Part shown: in pieces, positions 1-11,395 of the stretch
How positions within the stretch are numbered: the first letter of the stretch is position 1
Layout: every line of letters starts with the position of its first letter
Source of the DNA: a virus
Length of the DNA stretch: 32,172 nt
IMG/VR virus record: IMGVR_UViG_3300042868_003826
Coordinates: 1-32,172 of that record
Strand: one strand, 5' to 3'
Notes under the pieces: generated by a model
The model's database searches: none
What the model was told of the DNA's origin: nothing
The model's input: only the letters and a program-made list of their open reading frames with translations
Made by a program: the position numbers and the translations under genes

Positions 1-3000
1 GCTACCCAGATATCGGTTGCTACATTGATACTGTCGATGCTGGCATTTATTTCAGCAGTGTTTGCAATATCAAATACAGTGATATCAACATCATCAAAGT
101 TCACATAACCAGCACTGGGCAATGCTGAATCTGCTATGGGCAGGATTATTGTGGTTAATATGTCTGGACTAGTTATCTTATAACTGGTTTTCCACAAGTT
201 GCTCACCAGCACTGTTTGTTCAGCCAAACTAGATTCGTTGGGCAGCACAACTTGAATAGTGCTGGGATTAGAAGTAAGTAATGCTTCGTTTAGTTGTAGT
301 TCGTAAAAGCTGCGATTTGCATTGGCACCGTATACTCCACGAAGTATAGCCCAGTTTTCATAAATTTGATACTGTGTCGGGCCGCGCCCTATGTCAGCAA
401 ACGAGAATATGTCAGCAGCACGCAAGGTACCTTTGGTGCCTAAAAATTGTTGATACAAACTAACTTGACTGGTACTATCTAATTCTAGATTTACCATGTA
501 CTGTCGAGGCTTCCATCCAATCAATGCATACGAGAACAAATCTTGATTGAGTTCAAGATTAGCAGTGTAGATATTGTAGCTGTTGGCCAACTGGTTACTC
601 TTGTTAGCCAAGTTAGGTAACAATCCTTGTTGAATGGATGTGTAGTTGGAGACTCTCCAGTTGTTGATATCAAAGTCTACAGATGGCTGTACTATGTCAA
701 TGGCACTGTAATAGGTATTTTTCCATTTTACAATTTCACCACGAGCATATTTCTTCAATGGATTCCAAGCATTGACATTATCTTGATTCAAGATAAATCC
801 TTGAGCATTCAATTGCCCATTCCATTCGGTGGTATTCCATCCCACTAGTCTGATACGACTTTGTCTTGCACCAGTTATAGGATCATAGATCAAGTCAGCA
901 AAAATACTAGTGTTATCCAACACAATCATGTTTTCGTAACTGGTAAACTTGATATTGAGGAAGTTGATAGTCTCTGTGGTCAAGCTGGTAATAGTGAAAG
1001 TATTATCTAGTCGTTCGATTACCAAGTCTCTTGCATTGAATGGTACACGGTCAGCATTCAGAACCATGTTCTCTGTAGTTTGCACTGCAATGCTATCAAC
1101 AATTGCCCCTGCACGCTCTACAATCAATTTAGTTGCGCCTGGGTTCAAGTTGATAATACTACCAGTATCCCACCCTTGATTACTCCAGTACAAGAATTCA
1201 CTAACCATTTGATTCCAGTCCAACACATACCCATTTTCTAATGTATCAAATACCAGACCTTGTGATTGTAGTAGGGCGCCGTAGCTTAACAAAAAGTCAG
1301 CTACTAATGTTTGATTAGTAAACACGTAACCATATGGAATTTGTACTACATTATCAGTATATGTTACCGGAACACGCACTGTGCTACTGCCAGCTGATAT
1401 AGTGCCCAAATTACCATTGATCTTGCTTTGCAATATGTTAAAATATGGTTGACTCATATTGTAACCATACACTGCCCAGCCGGTAGAAGTGCTTTGCACA
1501 ATTACGCTTGAGTAGGTAAGTTGCGCAAATGGTACATTTTTGTAGAACAGTAGATTGTAACTGTCGTCGGGCAATAACAAACTGGAGTTTAAACTGTTGG
1601 GACTAGATTTTTCAGTATACAGTTCCAGTAGATTTTTGCCAGTGAACGATGCCATTCTATAGCATAATCTCACGTCAAGATTCTTAAGGTCGGCAGTAAG
1701 TGCAGCAGTTGAGTTGATACCACTCACTCGGTTAAAGTCTACTATCCAGTCAATGTAGCTGGCTTTACTAGTACCGTCGCCATATACTTCAACACCATTG
1801 GCATCAAGTCTATAACGATTGTTGTACAGATACTGATCATAATCTGTGTCAAACTTGTACAGATCTCTGTCAGCAAATAATGAGAAGAATTCAGCAGGGC
1901 GAGTCAATGCCAACAATCTCATAATGGCAAATGGATATGCGCTGCTGGTACGCCATGCATTTTCTACGGGGCCGTCGTCGCCGGCTATCCAGCTCTTGCG
2001 GAAGTCAGCTGAGTTGAAGTTTCCTACTACCACTTGTTGTGGACTCAACAATACACCTTCGCTGTCAACCGGGATCACTTGCAATAATTCAGGACGAATG
2101 TATTCAGGGCGAACATAAGGAGCCACTGGATCTCTCACTAGACCCGCAGCTAGATCGCCCCATAACACCAAGTTACCCGAAGTGTACGGCGCTGGGCCAT
2201 ATTGATTTTCCCACCAAACTGGACGCTCACTAAATCCCAGCAATTCCCAAGGACGTGTGGCTGGATAGATAGTATCGTAAAAGTAATTGTAGATGCCACG
2301 CCAGGCGCCAATCAATAATGGATCACGATTGAGTTTGTTTGATGCTGTGCTGTAATTCCAAGTAAACTCATTAGTTGGAATGTAATCTTGTGTTTTGTAA
2401 TCAAGTTTGTTCCATCCTACCCAAGTCAAAAAGTCTTGGTTTAAGATATCTTGAATTTCTACTAAACTATAATCAGTAGTACGGAATTGCCCTGGGATAA
2501 CTTCTGCGGCAGTCAGCGGCACAGGATTGCCATCCAGTTTCAAGTTGTTGTAAATTCTTGTTTCAAATTCCAACAACAACTGATCACGGAAATCACTGAA
2601 TGCTCTGGTAATAGATCCGTCGTGTCCACGAATAACAAATGTAGGTGTTACGTAAGTGTCATCTAAGAATATTTCAGGCACATACGCTGGATACAATCCT
2701 AATTTAGTAGGAGTGTTGGGAACATAACTACCAAAAGTAGCTTCGTACTCTTGAATGGTCACAACATCACCCACGGCCAATGGTAGCAAGATTGTGATAA
2801 TAGGTGCATCAGTGCTGACCACATATTCAACATTTCTGGTTAGCAATCGATCGTTGACATATACCAGCAATGCTTGATAATTAGCAGAAGTGTAATTGTA
2901 CACTTGAGTGAGATCAAACACTTGCCCAGTGATTGGAGTCACAGTGGTCTGCAATTGAGTGTACACTGTGCCAGTAGGCAACATGTCTGACCAATAGAAT

Positions 3001-6000
3001 GGATTTGAACTGGTACGACCTGTGTTGATTTCAGAAAATACTGCATTTAGTATTTCTGCCACTGTCATGTTTGTGTAGTCACCCTGCACTGCTGTGTTCA
3101 AGAACTGCGCTTTGAATTTTTCGTATTCTCTAGAATTGAATGCCAATGAAGAAAAGATATCGTAATCAGGTTTGCGCAAGAAGTATCCGGCCAGTGTCAT
3201 TGGTGAGCTTTGTTGCAAAATGCTCAAGCCATAAGGTACAATGTTGCCCAGATCTCTTGTGTTGTTGGCACCATTTACAGCGCCAGTGAGATTGACTAAA
3301 TTTTGTGCAATGGTATCATAATGTGTTCTTATGGTACCCAATGTAAAGAATGGATTGTTGCCGTTCAACGGATTATTTTCCAAGTTAACAGGCACTTGAT
3401 AGAAACCAACAGCACTTATCTGATCGCTTAGAACTAATACTTCAATGATGTCTCCCAACACTATTTTTGTTGTGGGGTTGAATCTAATAATTGTGGTATT
3501 GTCTGTGGTGGTAACTGTATAATTGCCCGGGTCTTGAAACAAACTACTATAGTTTTGACTCACGCTGGTAGCATAGACTTTGACACTGGGTATTAACCCA
3601 GTTGGAACTGCTGCTACATCTAGAATCAATGGTGTTGTTGCTGTGATAATTTTTGACAGTACAGTTTGTGATGGGGTAATAGTATACGTCCCTACGCCGC
3701 CGGTGCCAGTAATTAATCCTGTAATTTGGGTACCTGGAACAACTCCGTTACCAGCTAGGGTTTGTCCAATTAATAGTGAACCAGTAGCCGGCCCTTGTGT
3801 CACAGTTAGTGTTGTACCCGAGATAGATCCTGTTATGGGAGTGGTACTGTATGTGAAGTTAAACTGTTGGTAAACTTGACTCTTGGCCACAGCTTTTTGC
3901 CAGCCAAGTTCTTTGACATATACAGTACGATCTTCATATTGTCGAACATGTCCTATACTGATATGTTCAGTTTGTTGTATGTTGTCCTTGACATAGATAA
4001 AGGTGTCTGCATAAAGATTGTTATCAAACACAATATCGCCGATGTTGTTCAAGCTGAGATATCTCAGCGGAAATCCCAACACTGTATCTGCTACCGTTCC
4101 TGGTCCAATGGCATAGCTAAACAATGGGCTGCCGCCTACTACAGTACCAAGATTGTTTTTGGTATTTGGAAAAGTTGAGCTTGGATACACCACACGATTG
4201 CCAAGACTATATCCTGCTTGGTCGTACACATCAAACATGGGATTCTGATTCACAACTGTTTTTTGCTGTGCTCGAATCCATTGTATACCATCATAATAAA
4301 AAGTCACGCCTTGCAGTGTGTTACCACTTAAACAAACCACACACTGCTCTGCCAGGGCCACAGCATCATCTGCAGGCACTAGATTAATAATAGGTTGTTC
4401 AACTAAGGAACTATCGGGCAATGGTACAGAAGCTGGACTAATAAAGTCTACCACATAGATCTTATCACGCACTGCTAGGTCGTCATCACGTGCAAAAATA
4501 ACTCTGCTGCCTTGCTGTAGCAGATACCCGTCTACATAATACTCAGTGGCACCATTAACATTAGATAATGCATCAGTTTGATTTAGATCAATTATGTTTA
4601 CTGGATCTTTGGACTGTGTGCCCATGTTATACAAACGTGTACCGCCTCGGAATTCAATGATAGGGCGCTTGGCACGGAATGTGTTATCCAACACTGCAAT
4701 TGTGTTATTGTACGCAGCCGATGCGTTGATTACATCAATATGGAACCAACGATTTGATCGTGTCCAAGCATTGAGGTCAGGACTATCTAACGCTATTGTA
4801 ATGTAGTCAGGATCCAATGGTTGATTTAATGTTCCGTCCCAGTTGGCAGAATCCCATGGAACAAAATCCCAAGGAGTGCTAGCAGTGCGTATAATTTCTG
4901 GAGTAATATAGTCAGTTTCCAACAACAACTGTATGGCTGTACCTACACCTGCCACATAGTAAGTTTGGGTTTGATAGCTTGTGGGAACTACTGCGCCTTC
5001 AAATGTGATTTTTAAATTGTTTGTAAACACCACACCATTGGGCGAAGTATAATTTTTCTCACCAAGTATGTCAGTGATCACATTGATAGTTGCAGCTTGA
5101 GTTTGATCTACTAGTCTAATCTGTCCAAAAATTTCTGGATTGGTGCCGTCTTGATACCATAGTAGATCTTGTACAGCAGTCAGTAAAGGTATTTGTTCAA
5201 AATAGCCAGACGCATTAAGATACCACTGTGTGGTGCTCCACTCAGCACCAAACATAATAGTGAATTTGTTTAGGCCAGGTACAGATAGCACTGGAATTAA
5301 TTGTATAGTCTGCCCGGCGCCGGTACCTATGTATTGAATTTGATATACATCAGTAGGTGCTGTGGTATTGTCGAATACCACAGTGCGATTTTGAAGATTG
5401 GTTATGCCATCTATGCCCGAAGGATAGTTGGCAAAAAATGTAGATACCAACGCTCCATTGATTTGATTGTAATCAATGTCAGTTAACAAATCAACCTGCC
5501 CAGCTGTAGGAACTGTAGGGGCCAATGTCAGATCGTAATAAAACTGTTGAGCAGTCTTGTAAGGTACACTGAAAGTAATTGTACCCGAATCTTCGCCGTT
5601 GTTGGTAACACCTAGTACATTTCTAGAGCTAATGTTAGGAGCATAAGACAGCCGCCCAGCGACACCAGGGTCGGCTTGTATCCAAAAAGCATTAGGTGCT
5701 TGATTAACTACAAATTCATATGTGCCGCCGCGTACTAACGTAATTACTGGATTCTCGCCTTTGATGCTGGAGAATTCATAATATGTGTTTGCTCTAGTCA
5801 CACCATATGTGGCTGTGGTAGGAATAGTTGTTCCGCTTACACCCACAGATATAGGACCGCCAGGCAACCAGTAATACTGGCTGTAATTTGTAAACTTATC
5901 AAAGTTTATAAACGGATCCCAGGTGTAATAATCGCTGGTATAAAGTCTTGATGCGTTATTGGTAAATCCGCCTTGACGTCCTATTGCATCGGTGATACCT

Positions 6001-6272
6001 GGATAAGTTACTGCATCAGCAATGGTATCGGTATCTGGTACCAAACTTATCACACCTGGTTCCAGCTGATAGTTTGATCGAGCCGCTGTGGGTTCAATCA
6101 CATAATAGTCGTTGGGATTTACTCCAGGGCCTATATGACGTCCAACAAACCCTTGTGTTTTTTTGAATTCAGGTTCCTGAACCAGTTGATCTAATGTAGC
6201 TGATAAGAATTGCTTGTTAGTGCTGGTTTGGAATATCGGTGGTAGAAAATCTACCGACTTTGTTGTGGCCAT
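1..6272 (-). CDS. Giant virion (baseplate/tail) protein, 3' end beyond the left edge
   Basis: An uninterrupted minus-strand frame of 2,090 codons plus two bases starts at an ATG that overlaps the gp6 stop codon (TAATG) and is still open at base 1. The N-terminus reads [17 protein letters not shown]. Residues about 154-250 resemble a cupredoxin-like beta domain often seen in phage structural proteins ([11 protein letters not shown], then FWIQADPG, then [14 protein letters not shown]). Residues about 805-870 form a Gly/Thr-rich phage repeat-type domain ([22 protein letters not shown]). Much of the rest is Asn/Tyr/Thr-rich beta-type sequence with no membrane segment. The position directly after gp6 is that of T4 gp7 (1,032 aa), so a role as a peripheral baseplate wedge or fibre-connecting protein is an inference from position, not from recognised gp7 homology. 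The plus-strand ORFs in this stretch are shadows. Confidence 0.9.
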   Translation of the reverse strand, partial: MATTKSVDFLPPIFQTSTNKQFLSATLDQLVQEPEFKKTQGFVGRHIGPGVNPNDYYVIEPTAARSNYQLEPGVISLVPDTDTIADAVTYPGITDAIGRQGGFTNNASRLYTSDYYTWDPFINFDKFTNYSQYYWLPGGPISVGVSGTTIPTTATYGVTRANTYYEFSSIKGENPVITLVRGGTYEFVVNQAPNAFWIQADPGVAGRLSYAPNISSRNVLGVTNNGEDSGTITFSVPYKTAQQFYYDLTLAPTVPTAGQVDLLTDIDYNQINGALVSTFFANYPSGIDGITNLQNRTVVFDNTTAPTDVYQIQYIGTGAGQTIQLIPVLSVPGLNKFTIMFGAEWSTTQWYLNASGYFEQIPLLTAVQDLLWYQDGTNPEIFGQIRLVDQTQAATINVITDILGEKNYTSPNGVVFTNNLKITFEGAVVPTSYQTQTYYVAGVGTAIQLLLETDYITPEIIRTASTPWDFVPWDSANWDGTLNQPLDPDYITIALDSPDLNAWTRSNRWFHIDVINASAAYNNTIAVLDNTFRAKRPIIEFRGGTRLYNMGTQSKDPVNIIDLNQTDALSNVNGATEYYVDGYLLQQGSRVIFARDDDLAVRDKIYVVDFISPASVPLPDSSLVEQPIINLVPADDAVALAEQCVVCLSGNTLQGVTFYYDGIQWIRAQQKTVVNQNPMFDVYDQAGYSLGNRVVYPSSTFPNTKNNLGTVVGGSPLFSYAIGPGTVADTVLGFPLRYLSLNNIGDIVFDNNLYADTFIYVKDNIQQTEHISIGHVRQYEDRTVYVKELGWQKAVAKSQVYQQFNFTYSTTPITGSISGTTLTVTQGPATGSLLIGQTLAGNGVVPGTQITGLITGTGGVGTYTITPSQTVLSKIITATTPLILDVAAVPTGLIPSVKVYATSVSQNYSSLFQDPGNYTVTTTDNTTIIRFNPTTKIVLGDIIEVLVLSDQISAVGFYQVPVNLENNPLNGNNPFFTLGTIRTHYDTIAQNLVNLTGAVNGANNTRDLGNIVPYGLSILQQSSPMTLAGYFLRKPDYDIFSSLAFNSREYEKFKAQFLNTAVQGDYTNMTVAEILNAVFSEINTGRTSSNPFYWSDMLPTGTVYTQLQTTVTPITGQVFDLTQVYNYTSANYQALLVYVNDRLLTRNVEYVVSTDAPIITILLPLAVGDVVTIQEYEATFGSYVPNTPTKLGLYPAYVPEIFLDDTYVTPTFVIRGHDGSITRAFSDFRDQLLLEFETRIYNNLKLDGNPVPLTAAEVIPGQFRTTDYSLVEIQDILNQDFLTWVGWNKLDYKTQDYIPTNEFTWNYSTASNKLNRDPLLIGAWRGIYNYFYDTIYPATRPWELLGFSERPVWWENQYGPAPYTSGNLVLWGDLAAGLVRDPVAPYVRPEYIRPELLQVIPVDSEGVLLSPQQVVVGNFNSADFRKSWIAGDDGPVENAWRTSSAYPFAIMRLLALTRPAEFFSLFADRDLYKFDTDYDQYLYNNRYRLDANGVEVYGDGTSKASYIDWIVDFNRVSGINSTAALTADLKNLDVRLCYRMASFTGKNLLELYTEKSSPNSLNSSLLLPDDSYNLLFYKNVPFAQLTYSSVIVQSTSTGWAVYGYNMSQPYFNILQSKINGNLGTISAGSSTVRVPVTYTDNVVQIPYGYVFTNQTLVADFLLSYGALLQSQGLVFDTLENGYVLDWNQMVSEFLYWSNQGWDTGSIINLNPGATKLIVERAGAIVDSIAVQTTENMVLNADRVPFNARDLVIERLDNTFTITSLTTETINFLNIKFTSYENMIVLDNTSIFADLIYDPITGARQSRIRLVGWNTTEWNGQLNAQGFILNQDNVNAWNPLKKYARGEIVKWKNTYYSAIDIVQPSVDFDINNWRVSNYTSIQQGLLPNLANKSNQLANSYNIYTANLELNQDLFSYALIGWKPRQYMVNLELDSTSQVSLYQQFLGTKGTLRAADIFSFADIGRGPTQYQIYENWAILRGVYGANANRSFYELQLNEALLTSNPSTIQVVLPNESSLAEQTVLVSNLWKTSYKITSPDILTTIILPIADSALPSAGYVNFDDVDITVFDIANTAEINASIDSINVATDIWV

Positions 6273-9200
6273 TAAATTACTCCGCTGCCTGGTGCAGTTC
6301 TGATGTTAGTTGAAGTCAAGGAAGTTATCACCTCTACTGAGCTTACGCCAGCACCATTGACAAATATTTCATTTGGTGCTGAATTTATTTCATATAAGTC
6401 GCCAAAATATTTCAATGGATCCAATGGTACCAAGACCACTGAACTTACAATGCCGCCCATATTTCTGTGTATGTAAGCAGCTAGTTCTGAGAAATAAAAC
6501 GTATCGCCAAAATTCCAATTGGTAATACTAAAATATTCATTCAAATTGGCTACTACTAGTGTTTTAATTTCACTTTCGCTAGCAGTAGAATTGGCAGCAC
6601 GTATTACCTTGATAGTTGCACGTAGATTTTCAGCTGCTTTGGGACCAAACAATGGCTTGAATGATACTGAATTTAATACTATATTGTCAGATATCATTTT
6701 GTAAGAATCAAGTCCTTGATATGCAGTGCTGAGCTCATTGATTGTGGGAACATCTGGTTTGGGCACTGTGTTTGTTGAATCTCTAATCCAGTTTTGATAA
6801 GATGTGTAATAGGCCTGTGTGACCACATACAAATCAATAATGTTAGTAGTTCCAGGATCAATACGATCTGTCAGAGGAGCATTGTGTCTGTATTGGAAAT
6901 ACATTCCTGAACGGCCAACTCTGGCCAACCACTCTTCTGTTACATCTAACAAGATTTTTGTTCCATTGGTACTGATTGTCAATTGATAAAACGCACCCAC
7001 TTTCCCTGCTAACGGGCCTACTGTTATTGTTTGAGAATATGCATAAAAGATCTGTCCCACAACGTATTGAGCTTTTACAGCTTCGATATCATTCATAGTA
7101 GCATAGTCATAGTTGACGATGCCCGGGGCAATTAACAAATAGCGTTGTAGATTGTCAAAGTCCACAGTCTTTTGGAAGAATACATATTTTGTATTTGGAT
7201 TCACTTCGGGTGCAACAATTTCATTGAAGAAATCAGGATCATCCGTAACACCGTCATTATTGCGATCTTCATAGCTAACAATAACTTGGAAGTCGTTAAC
7301 TAGGCCATCAGACTCCACAGGCTGTCCAGTTATCTTGAGATAGATGTCGCCTGGTTGAGGGCTGTTTGAATCAGGTAAACTGTTGACCTTGAGTACATTG
7401 ATATAGTCGCTGACAATGTTACCCAGGCGAGGATCATAAATGCGATTGCCGTTTTCAAAGAAGAATCTAGTTTGCAATACTGATCCCCAGTTGTATACCA
7501 ACGCACGACTGGTCACTGTGTATTGTGTTCCATTGGTCACTGCTTGTATCATCCAGCTGGCATCTTGATTTGTACCAGATGTGCTACCTGCGTTTGCTAG
7601 ACTAAATGTGGCATCAATGTCTATATTGTTGGAATTGATTAGATACCAAGTGTAAGGAGTGCCTGTGATTGAGCCTGTGTTGTCATACCCTAGACCAAAA
7701 TTTCTATACAGCAAAATTTGCTGTGTGATTTCTGTAATCAAACTGCTGGGTAAACTGGTAATCAACAATGGAATCACTTGCACAGGTATAGCACCAGTGG
7801 GTACAAACACATTCAATGCCACTGGGCCAGTTCCGTCCACAAAGTCTCCTTGCCCTTGATTGGTTCCGTCTAGATAGATACTTAACGGGCTGGCCCAGAA
7901 ATACAAGCGTTCATCAGCTAGTGTGGGTATACCTAACTTTAGACGATTGCTAGCAGTAAAGAAATAACCAGCAGGTGCTGCAAATTTAATCAAACTACCC
8001 ACAGTGATAAACTTTGAATTAGAACTGCTGTATGTACCAATAGATGCCGGATTACCAGCAGCATTTACAAAGTATCCTGTGGTTTCGTTGGCTAAAGTTG
8101 TGCTCTGATTCCACGTTAAATTCAATACTGCTAGATCTGGTCTAAGGAAGTTAGCATAATAAAACTGCACAAATGCATTGTTTGATAATAGTGGTTGCAC
8201 TTGATTAACTAGCACGTCGGCAATATCATTATTGGTCAGCCAAGTAAACAAAAATGTAGGTAGTTGATTGTCTTCCCATATGGCACCGTCAGACGCAAAA
8301 ATATTTGTAGAACTGTACTTGCCTGTGTTGTCCACTAGATCAAGATATCGACTGGTACCAATGCTAGCACGATTTAATGCATAACTCTTGATGATAGAAT
8401 TGTATTCAGTGAATGGAAAGTTAGTGTAATCTTCACCGTTGACCATACGATTCTGTGTGTAGTATCTAGCAGGCGCACGTTGTTTGATTTCATCAAGAGT
8501 TTCTCTAGCTTGAGCATTGCTCACTGGAGTTGTGATACCACAAGTGAATGTGATAGTTTCCAACTGTCCTGATCTGCTGATATAGCTGATGGGCAATACC
8601 ACACTTTGCATTTCTTCAGGATTGATAATGTATTGCAATCCATTTGATGCACGTACATACGAACGGAACAATCCTGTGGGTATGGCCGAAAATACGCCGT
8701 CTCCGAATGTCAATGTGATTTGATCATTGGCCCTGGATGTTACTGAAAACAAACTACGTTGATCTGGAGCCAATTGTTCAGCTGCTGCGGCATATACTGA
8801 CTGCACATACTGCCATTGGCGGGTCACTGTGCCGGTGTTGTCTAACTGGAACAACCAACGATCTTCGTTGTTTACTCCGTCAACATTAATATTCACAGTT
8901 CGGTTGGGAATACGTTCAGCTAGGTTGAAATCTTGATTCTGTAATACACCTTGCTTGAAGTAGAAAAAGTATCCTGTATTGGCTGCTGCATAACCCAGTG
9001 AATCATTACGGAACAACATGTTAAAAATGCCGCTGGGTTGTGGCGCTGGCTCAAATATAAACGGTGATGTTGCTGGTGTTCCTACTGATGTGGCGTTCAC
9101 TGCTTCAAATGGCATGTTAACCCCATCCACCGTGGCTGTGTAAGGCAGCACTGGTAAAAATCCAGGAACCAAGTTGATTGAATATTCAGACGTATCCACA

Positions 9201-9742
9201 CCCACAATAGTTTCGCGATTGCCTGGGCGACCAACTCTTTGTGTATCCACTAATGCTGCATTGATAATAGCTGTGAACTGCTCTAACCAGTTAAAATTAG
9301 TAGGATCGTTCCAGTTGATTGTGACATTAGCTAAATCTATACCATTGAAATCTGTAACATTTTCTGTAGTTTGCACAGAAAATACCTTGAGATAGCCGCT
9401 GGCAGCGGTGTTTCTTTTGGGTGTGTAACTTACTAGATTGGCCAGTCGAACCACACTGTCTCTACGCTCGGCTGTGTCTATGTAGTTTTCTCTGGTGTTA
9501 AGATCATTACGAAAGCTCATGGCCTGTCCCATGAATGCTATTACATCTAGTAGTGCAATGAATTCTGAACTTTCAATGTAATCATTAAAGGTCTCAGGGT
9601 AATACTGGCGCAGATAGTCTACAAAACTTTTGCGTAAGGTTTCAAAGTCGTAACTTTGGAAATCCGCTTCTCTGTAGGTCTCGTAGATGCGTTTCCAATC
9701 TTCTACTCCGAATATAACTGTTTGTCTAGTAGTGGTTGCCAT
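6272..9742 (-). CDS. gp6: Baseplate wedge subunit gp6 (Baseplate J-like)
   Basis: This 1,156-aa protein is recognised as the T4 gp6 family, the wedge protein that forms the inner ring of the baseplate. The N-terminal 120 residues show the family layout: an acidic/aromatic helical start, then [40 protein letters not shown] and [18 protein letters not shown]. This compares with the T4 gp6 segment in which a LLAYN stretch is followed by an LRSSVVQAAQ-type segment. The C-terminus carries the J-like core, including [20 protein letters not shown]. It is almost twice the length of T4 gp6 (660 aa); the extra is mid-protein beta-rich sequence, as in distant T4 relatives. The start ATG lies about 20 nt downstream of a late-promoter-like GGTAAATAA. 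Its stop overlaps the start of the giant downstream ORF by one base, which suggests coupled translation. Confidence 0.88.
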   Translation of the reverse strand: MATTTRQTVIFGVEDWKRIYETYREADFQSYDFETLRKSFVDYLRQYYPETFNDYIESSEFIALLDVIAFMGQAMSFRNDLNTRENYIDTAERRDSVVRLANLVSYTPKRNTAASGYLKVFSVQTTENVTDFNGIDLANVTINWNDPTNFNWLEQFTAIINAALVDTQRVGRPGNRETIVGVDTSEYSINLVPGFLPVLPYTATVDGVNMPFEAVNATSVGTPATSPFIFEPAPQPSGIFNMLFRNDSLGYAAANTGYFFYFKQGVLQNQDFNLAERIPNRTVNINVDGVNNEDRWLFQLDNTGTVTRQWQYVQSVYAAAAEQLAPDQRSLFSVTSRANDQITLTFGDGVFSAIPTGLFRSYVRASNGLQYIINPEEMQSVVLPISYISRSGQLETITFTCGITTPVSNAQARETLDEIKQRAPARYYTQNRMVNGEDYTNFPFTEYNSIIKSYALNRASIGTSRYLDLVDNTGKYSSTNIFASDGAIWEDNQLPTFLFTWLTNNDIADVLVNQVQPLLSNNAFVQFYYANFLRPDLAVLNLTWNQSTTLANETTGYFVNAAGNPASIGTYSSSNSKFITVGSLIKFAAPAGYFFTASNRLKLGIPTLADERLYFWASPLSIYLDGTNQGQGDFVDGTGPVALNVFVPTGAIPVQVIPLLITSLPSSLITEITQQILLYRNFGLGYDNTGSITGTPYTWYLINSNNIDIDATFSLANAGSTSGTNQDASWMIQAVTNGTQYTVTSRALVYNWGSVLQTRFFFENGNRIYDPRLGNIVSDYINVLKVNSLPDSNSPQPGDIYLKITGQPVESDGLVNDFQVIVSYEDRNNDGVTDDPDFFNEIVAPEVNPNTKYVFFQKTVDFDNLQRYLLIAPGIVNYDYATMNDIEAVKAQYVVGQIFYAYSQTITVGPLAGKVGAFYQLTISTNGTKILLDVTEEWLARVGRSGMYFQYRHNAPLTDRIDPGTTNIIDLYVVTQAYYTSYQNWIRDSTNTVPKPDVPTINELSTAYQGLDSYKMISDNIVLNSVSFKPLFGPKAAENLRATIKVIRAANSTASESEIKTLVVANLNEYFSITNWNFGDTFYFSELAAYIHRNMGGIVSSVVLVPLDPLKYFGDLYEINSAPNEIFVNGAGVSSVEVITSLTSTNIRTAPGSGVI

Positions 9743-9761
9743 GATCGTCCGTTGTTATTTG

Positions 9762-9770
9762 TTATTTACC
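9762..9770 (-). promoter_or_regulatory. Late-promoter-like element upstream of gp6
   Basis: The minus strand reads GGTAAATAA about 20 nt before the gp6 ATG. It matches the core of the T4 late promoter (TATAAATA) at the TAAATA positions. The same GGTAAATAA occurs in front of the 506-aa gene at 17977-17985. Promoter activity is inferred. Confidence 0.5.
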
Positions 9771-9775
9771 GAATA

Positions 9776-9795
9776 TATAAACGGCTACGTTTATA
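9776..9795 (-). repeat. Perfect inverted repeat / hairpin at the gp25-gp6 junction
   Basis: TATAAACG and CGTTTATA (8 bp each) flank a 4-nt spacer. The hairpin includes the gp25 stop codon (9791-9793) and ends 5 nt before the GGTAAATAA element on the minus strand. It could attenuate read-through from gp25 or be part of the promoter. The related hairpin at 17992-18009 has the same arms, TATAAAC and GTTTAT. Confidence 0.6.
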
Positions 9796-10165
9796 CAAAC
9801 GAAGCTCTACGTTGTTGTTGATCAAAGAACACACTCAGCAATTGAGAATCAGTATTAGGAACAAACTGCACTTCAATTTCGATCAACACGCCATTTTCTT
9901 GTGGGAATAAATTTATATCTGTGACTGCCACTCTGGGATCGCCGCCAGCCACACGCTGCACTTCTCGCAAGATAGCAGCCATAGTAGTTTGATCTTGGCT
10001 TTCAAACAAAAAATCCCAAAGTATAGTACCGTATGCAGGACGCCCCGGCAGTTGGCCTTGCCAGATGTTAAAAGCGTTTAAGAGGTCACGCTTGATTAAC
10101 TCTTGGTCTACTAGAGTAAACTTCTTGTATTGATCTTGTGTGTTGAATCCAATGAATGTAGGCAT
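9791..10165 (-). CDS. gp25: Baseplate wedge subunit gp25
   Basis: At 124 aa this is close to T4 gp25 (132 aa) and belongs to the GPW/gp25 family. These small wedge proteins are conserved across contractile injection systems and help start sheath assembly. The central family block is visible at residues about 36-55 (LPGRPAYGTILWDFLFE), followed by a helical segment (ILREVQRVAGGDPRVAV) and beta strands that end the fold (VLIEIEVQFVPNTD). It sits in the baseplate operon between the 398-aa protein and gp6, as expected for a gp25-gp6 pair. A GATAAATA sequence at 10171-10178 lies only about 5 nt upstream of the ATG, and no clear Shine-Dalgarno sequence is seen, so expression probably depends on upstream transcripts. 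Confidence 0.88.
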   Translation of the reverse strand: MPTFIGFNTQDQYKKFTLVDQELIKRDLLNAFNIWQGQLPGRPAYGTILWDFLFESQDQTTMAAILREVQRVAGGDPRVAVTDINLFPQENGVLIEIEVQFVPNTDSQLLSVFFDQQQRRASFV

Positions 10166-10198
10166 GTTGATATTTATCCATTGGATTCCAGTAGAGAT

Positions 10199-11395
10199 TT
10201 ACGCTGCTGGTACAAAGTCCGGTACAGGTATTTTGCTATTGCCGATGATTGCGGATACTGCTTGATTTATAGTTTGTCTATTCACTGTGTTTGCAGCAGG
10301 TGTAGGTGTCACAGTGCCTGCTTCGAGAGGATTGCCGCCGCCACCTAAAAAAGAACTAGCAAAAGAAAAAACTTGTGCAAACTGTGCAGATTGTGCAAAA
10401 CCATCTATCACAGACGACAATCCTGGTACTGATGGTATTCCACCCGATAGCAAACTACCTGCACCACCCGATAACAAACTGCCTGCACCACCTGATAGCA
10501 AACTTCCTGCGCCACCTGATAGCAAACTTCCTGCGCCACCTGATAGCAAACTACCTGCACCACCCGATAACAAACTGCTCACATTGCTGCCTAACCCGCT
10601 GGTTATTGCACTTGTGATGCCCGATGCACCGGTGGCACTGGATAGCCATTCGGTAGCAGTTCCCGACCCAAACTTTGTTGCTACATTTACCAAAGGACCT
10701 AATTGTGTTGCTGATTCTAGTCCGGTGATTGTGCCCAGTTGTTTTAACTGATCAAAGTTTGTGCTCATCAATCCTTGTTGTACTGACGTTTGTAAACTGC
10801 TGCTGCCGAGAACAAAAGAAATATCTGTAGCTCCTAGTTTGCCTGTCCAACTGGTAGGGCTTGATAATATGCTGGTGAACTTTGATGGGTCTAAATTGAT
10901 TTGCTCAGCTAATCCTGGTTTGATCAACCCTGACAGTTGTAATTGATCAGCACTGAGTCCAAATTGTCCTAGTCCTTTGGAATTGGTAATTACATCCGTG
11001 GCCTGATTTACTGACGCAGCAGTTTGCGCTACCAAGCCTTGTATCTGTGTAGACCCAATGGATCCAATTGTTTGTGCGGCTGTTCTGGTATTAACAAAGT
11101 CGCTGGTGGTTATAGCATTAGGTACTGGTAAGCCAGTTAAATTTGGCAAATTGATGTAATTGCCTATTTGTTTTGTTAAACTTATGGCTTGAGGACCCAA
11201 CTGTGCCAACGCAGAACTTAGGCCTCCGGCTGATTGAGTCACTGCATTAACTAACCCGCCCACTGGTAATCCAGTCAGCCCACCTGTGGATGTTTGTTGA
11301 GAGAACACTGCTCGTGCTTGTTCAGCTGTGGCAGTAGAAGGACCTTGTACTTCATATATTGCTCCGTCGGGACCAGTGAATGTAAAGTTGCTCAT
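10199..11395 (-). CDS. Uncharacterised baseplate-operon protein with GGAGSLLS repeats
   Basis: This 398-aa protein is not assigned to a family with a known role. Residues 1-35 (FTFTGPDGAIYEVQGPSTAT, then AEQARAVFSQQ) match a short N-terminal module that I recognise from assorted phage proteins. The rest is rich in Gly, Ser, Leu, Gln and Ala, with amphipathic helical stretches and no aromatic core. Near the C-terminus there are five perfect 8-residue units (SLLSGGAG) and one partial unit, encoded by a 24-bp tandem repeat. The start overlaps the gp5 stop as ATGA, so translation is probably coupled to the spike gene and the product may belong to the hub or spike. A tape-measure-like, linker or chaperone role is possible; none is demonstrated. 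Confidence 0.8.
   Translation of the reverse strand: MSNFTFTGPDGAIYEVQGPSTATAEQARAVFSQQTSTGGLTGLPVGGLVNAVTQSAGGLSSALAQLGPQAISLTKQIGNYINLPNLTGLPVPNAITTSDFVNTRTAAQTIGSIGSTQIQGLVAQTAASVNQATDVITNSKGLGQFGLSADQLQLSGLIKPGLAEQINLDPSKFTSILSSPTSWTGKLGATDISFVLGSSSLQTSVQQGLMSTNFDQLKQLGTITGLESATQLGPLVNVATKFGSGTATEWLSSATGASGITSAITSGLGSNVSSLLSGGAGSLLSGGAGSLLSGGAGSLLSGGAGSLLSGGAGSLLSGGIPSVPGLSSVIDGFAQSAQFAQVFSFASSFLGGGGNPLEAGTVTPTPAANTVNRQTINQAVSAIIGNSKIPVPDFVPAA
10446..10583 (-). repeat. 24-bp tandem repeat within the 398-aa gene
   Basis: Starts of the unit gata(g/a)caaact recur exactly every 24 bp at 10446, 10470, 10494, 10518, 10542 and 10566 on the plus strand. On the coding strand each unit encodes SLLSGGAG. 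Copies differ only at a few silent positions, which suggests recent expansion by slippage or unequal recombination while the frame was kept. Confidence 0.92.

Noticed and set aside
627-5486. Scattered plus-strand ORFs of 60-103 aa in the first 6 kb
   Set aside because: They lie opposite the continuous giant minus-strand frame and have no supporting ribosome sites or family resemblance.
10171-10178. GATAAATA (minus strand) as a gp25 promoter
   Set aside because: It lies only about 5 nt before the gp25 ATG, so a transcript would be leaderless at best; probably chance in an AT-rich junction.
10446-10583. CRISPR-like array
   Set aside because: The units are contiguous and in frame within a coding gene, with no unique spacers and no cas genes.
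10287-10751. Plus-strand ORF of 154 aa with Pro/Ala/Lys repeats
   Set aside because: It is the antisense shadow of the 24-bp repeat in the 398-aa gene; the repeat length is a multiple of three, so several frames stay open.
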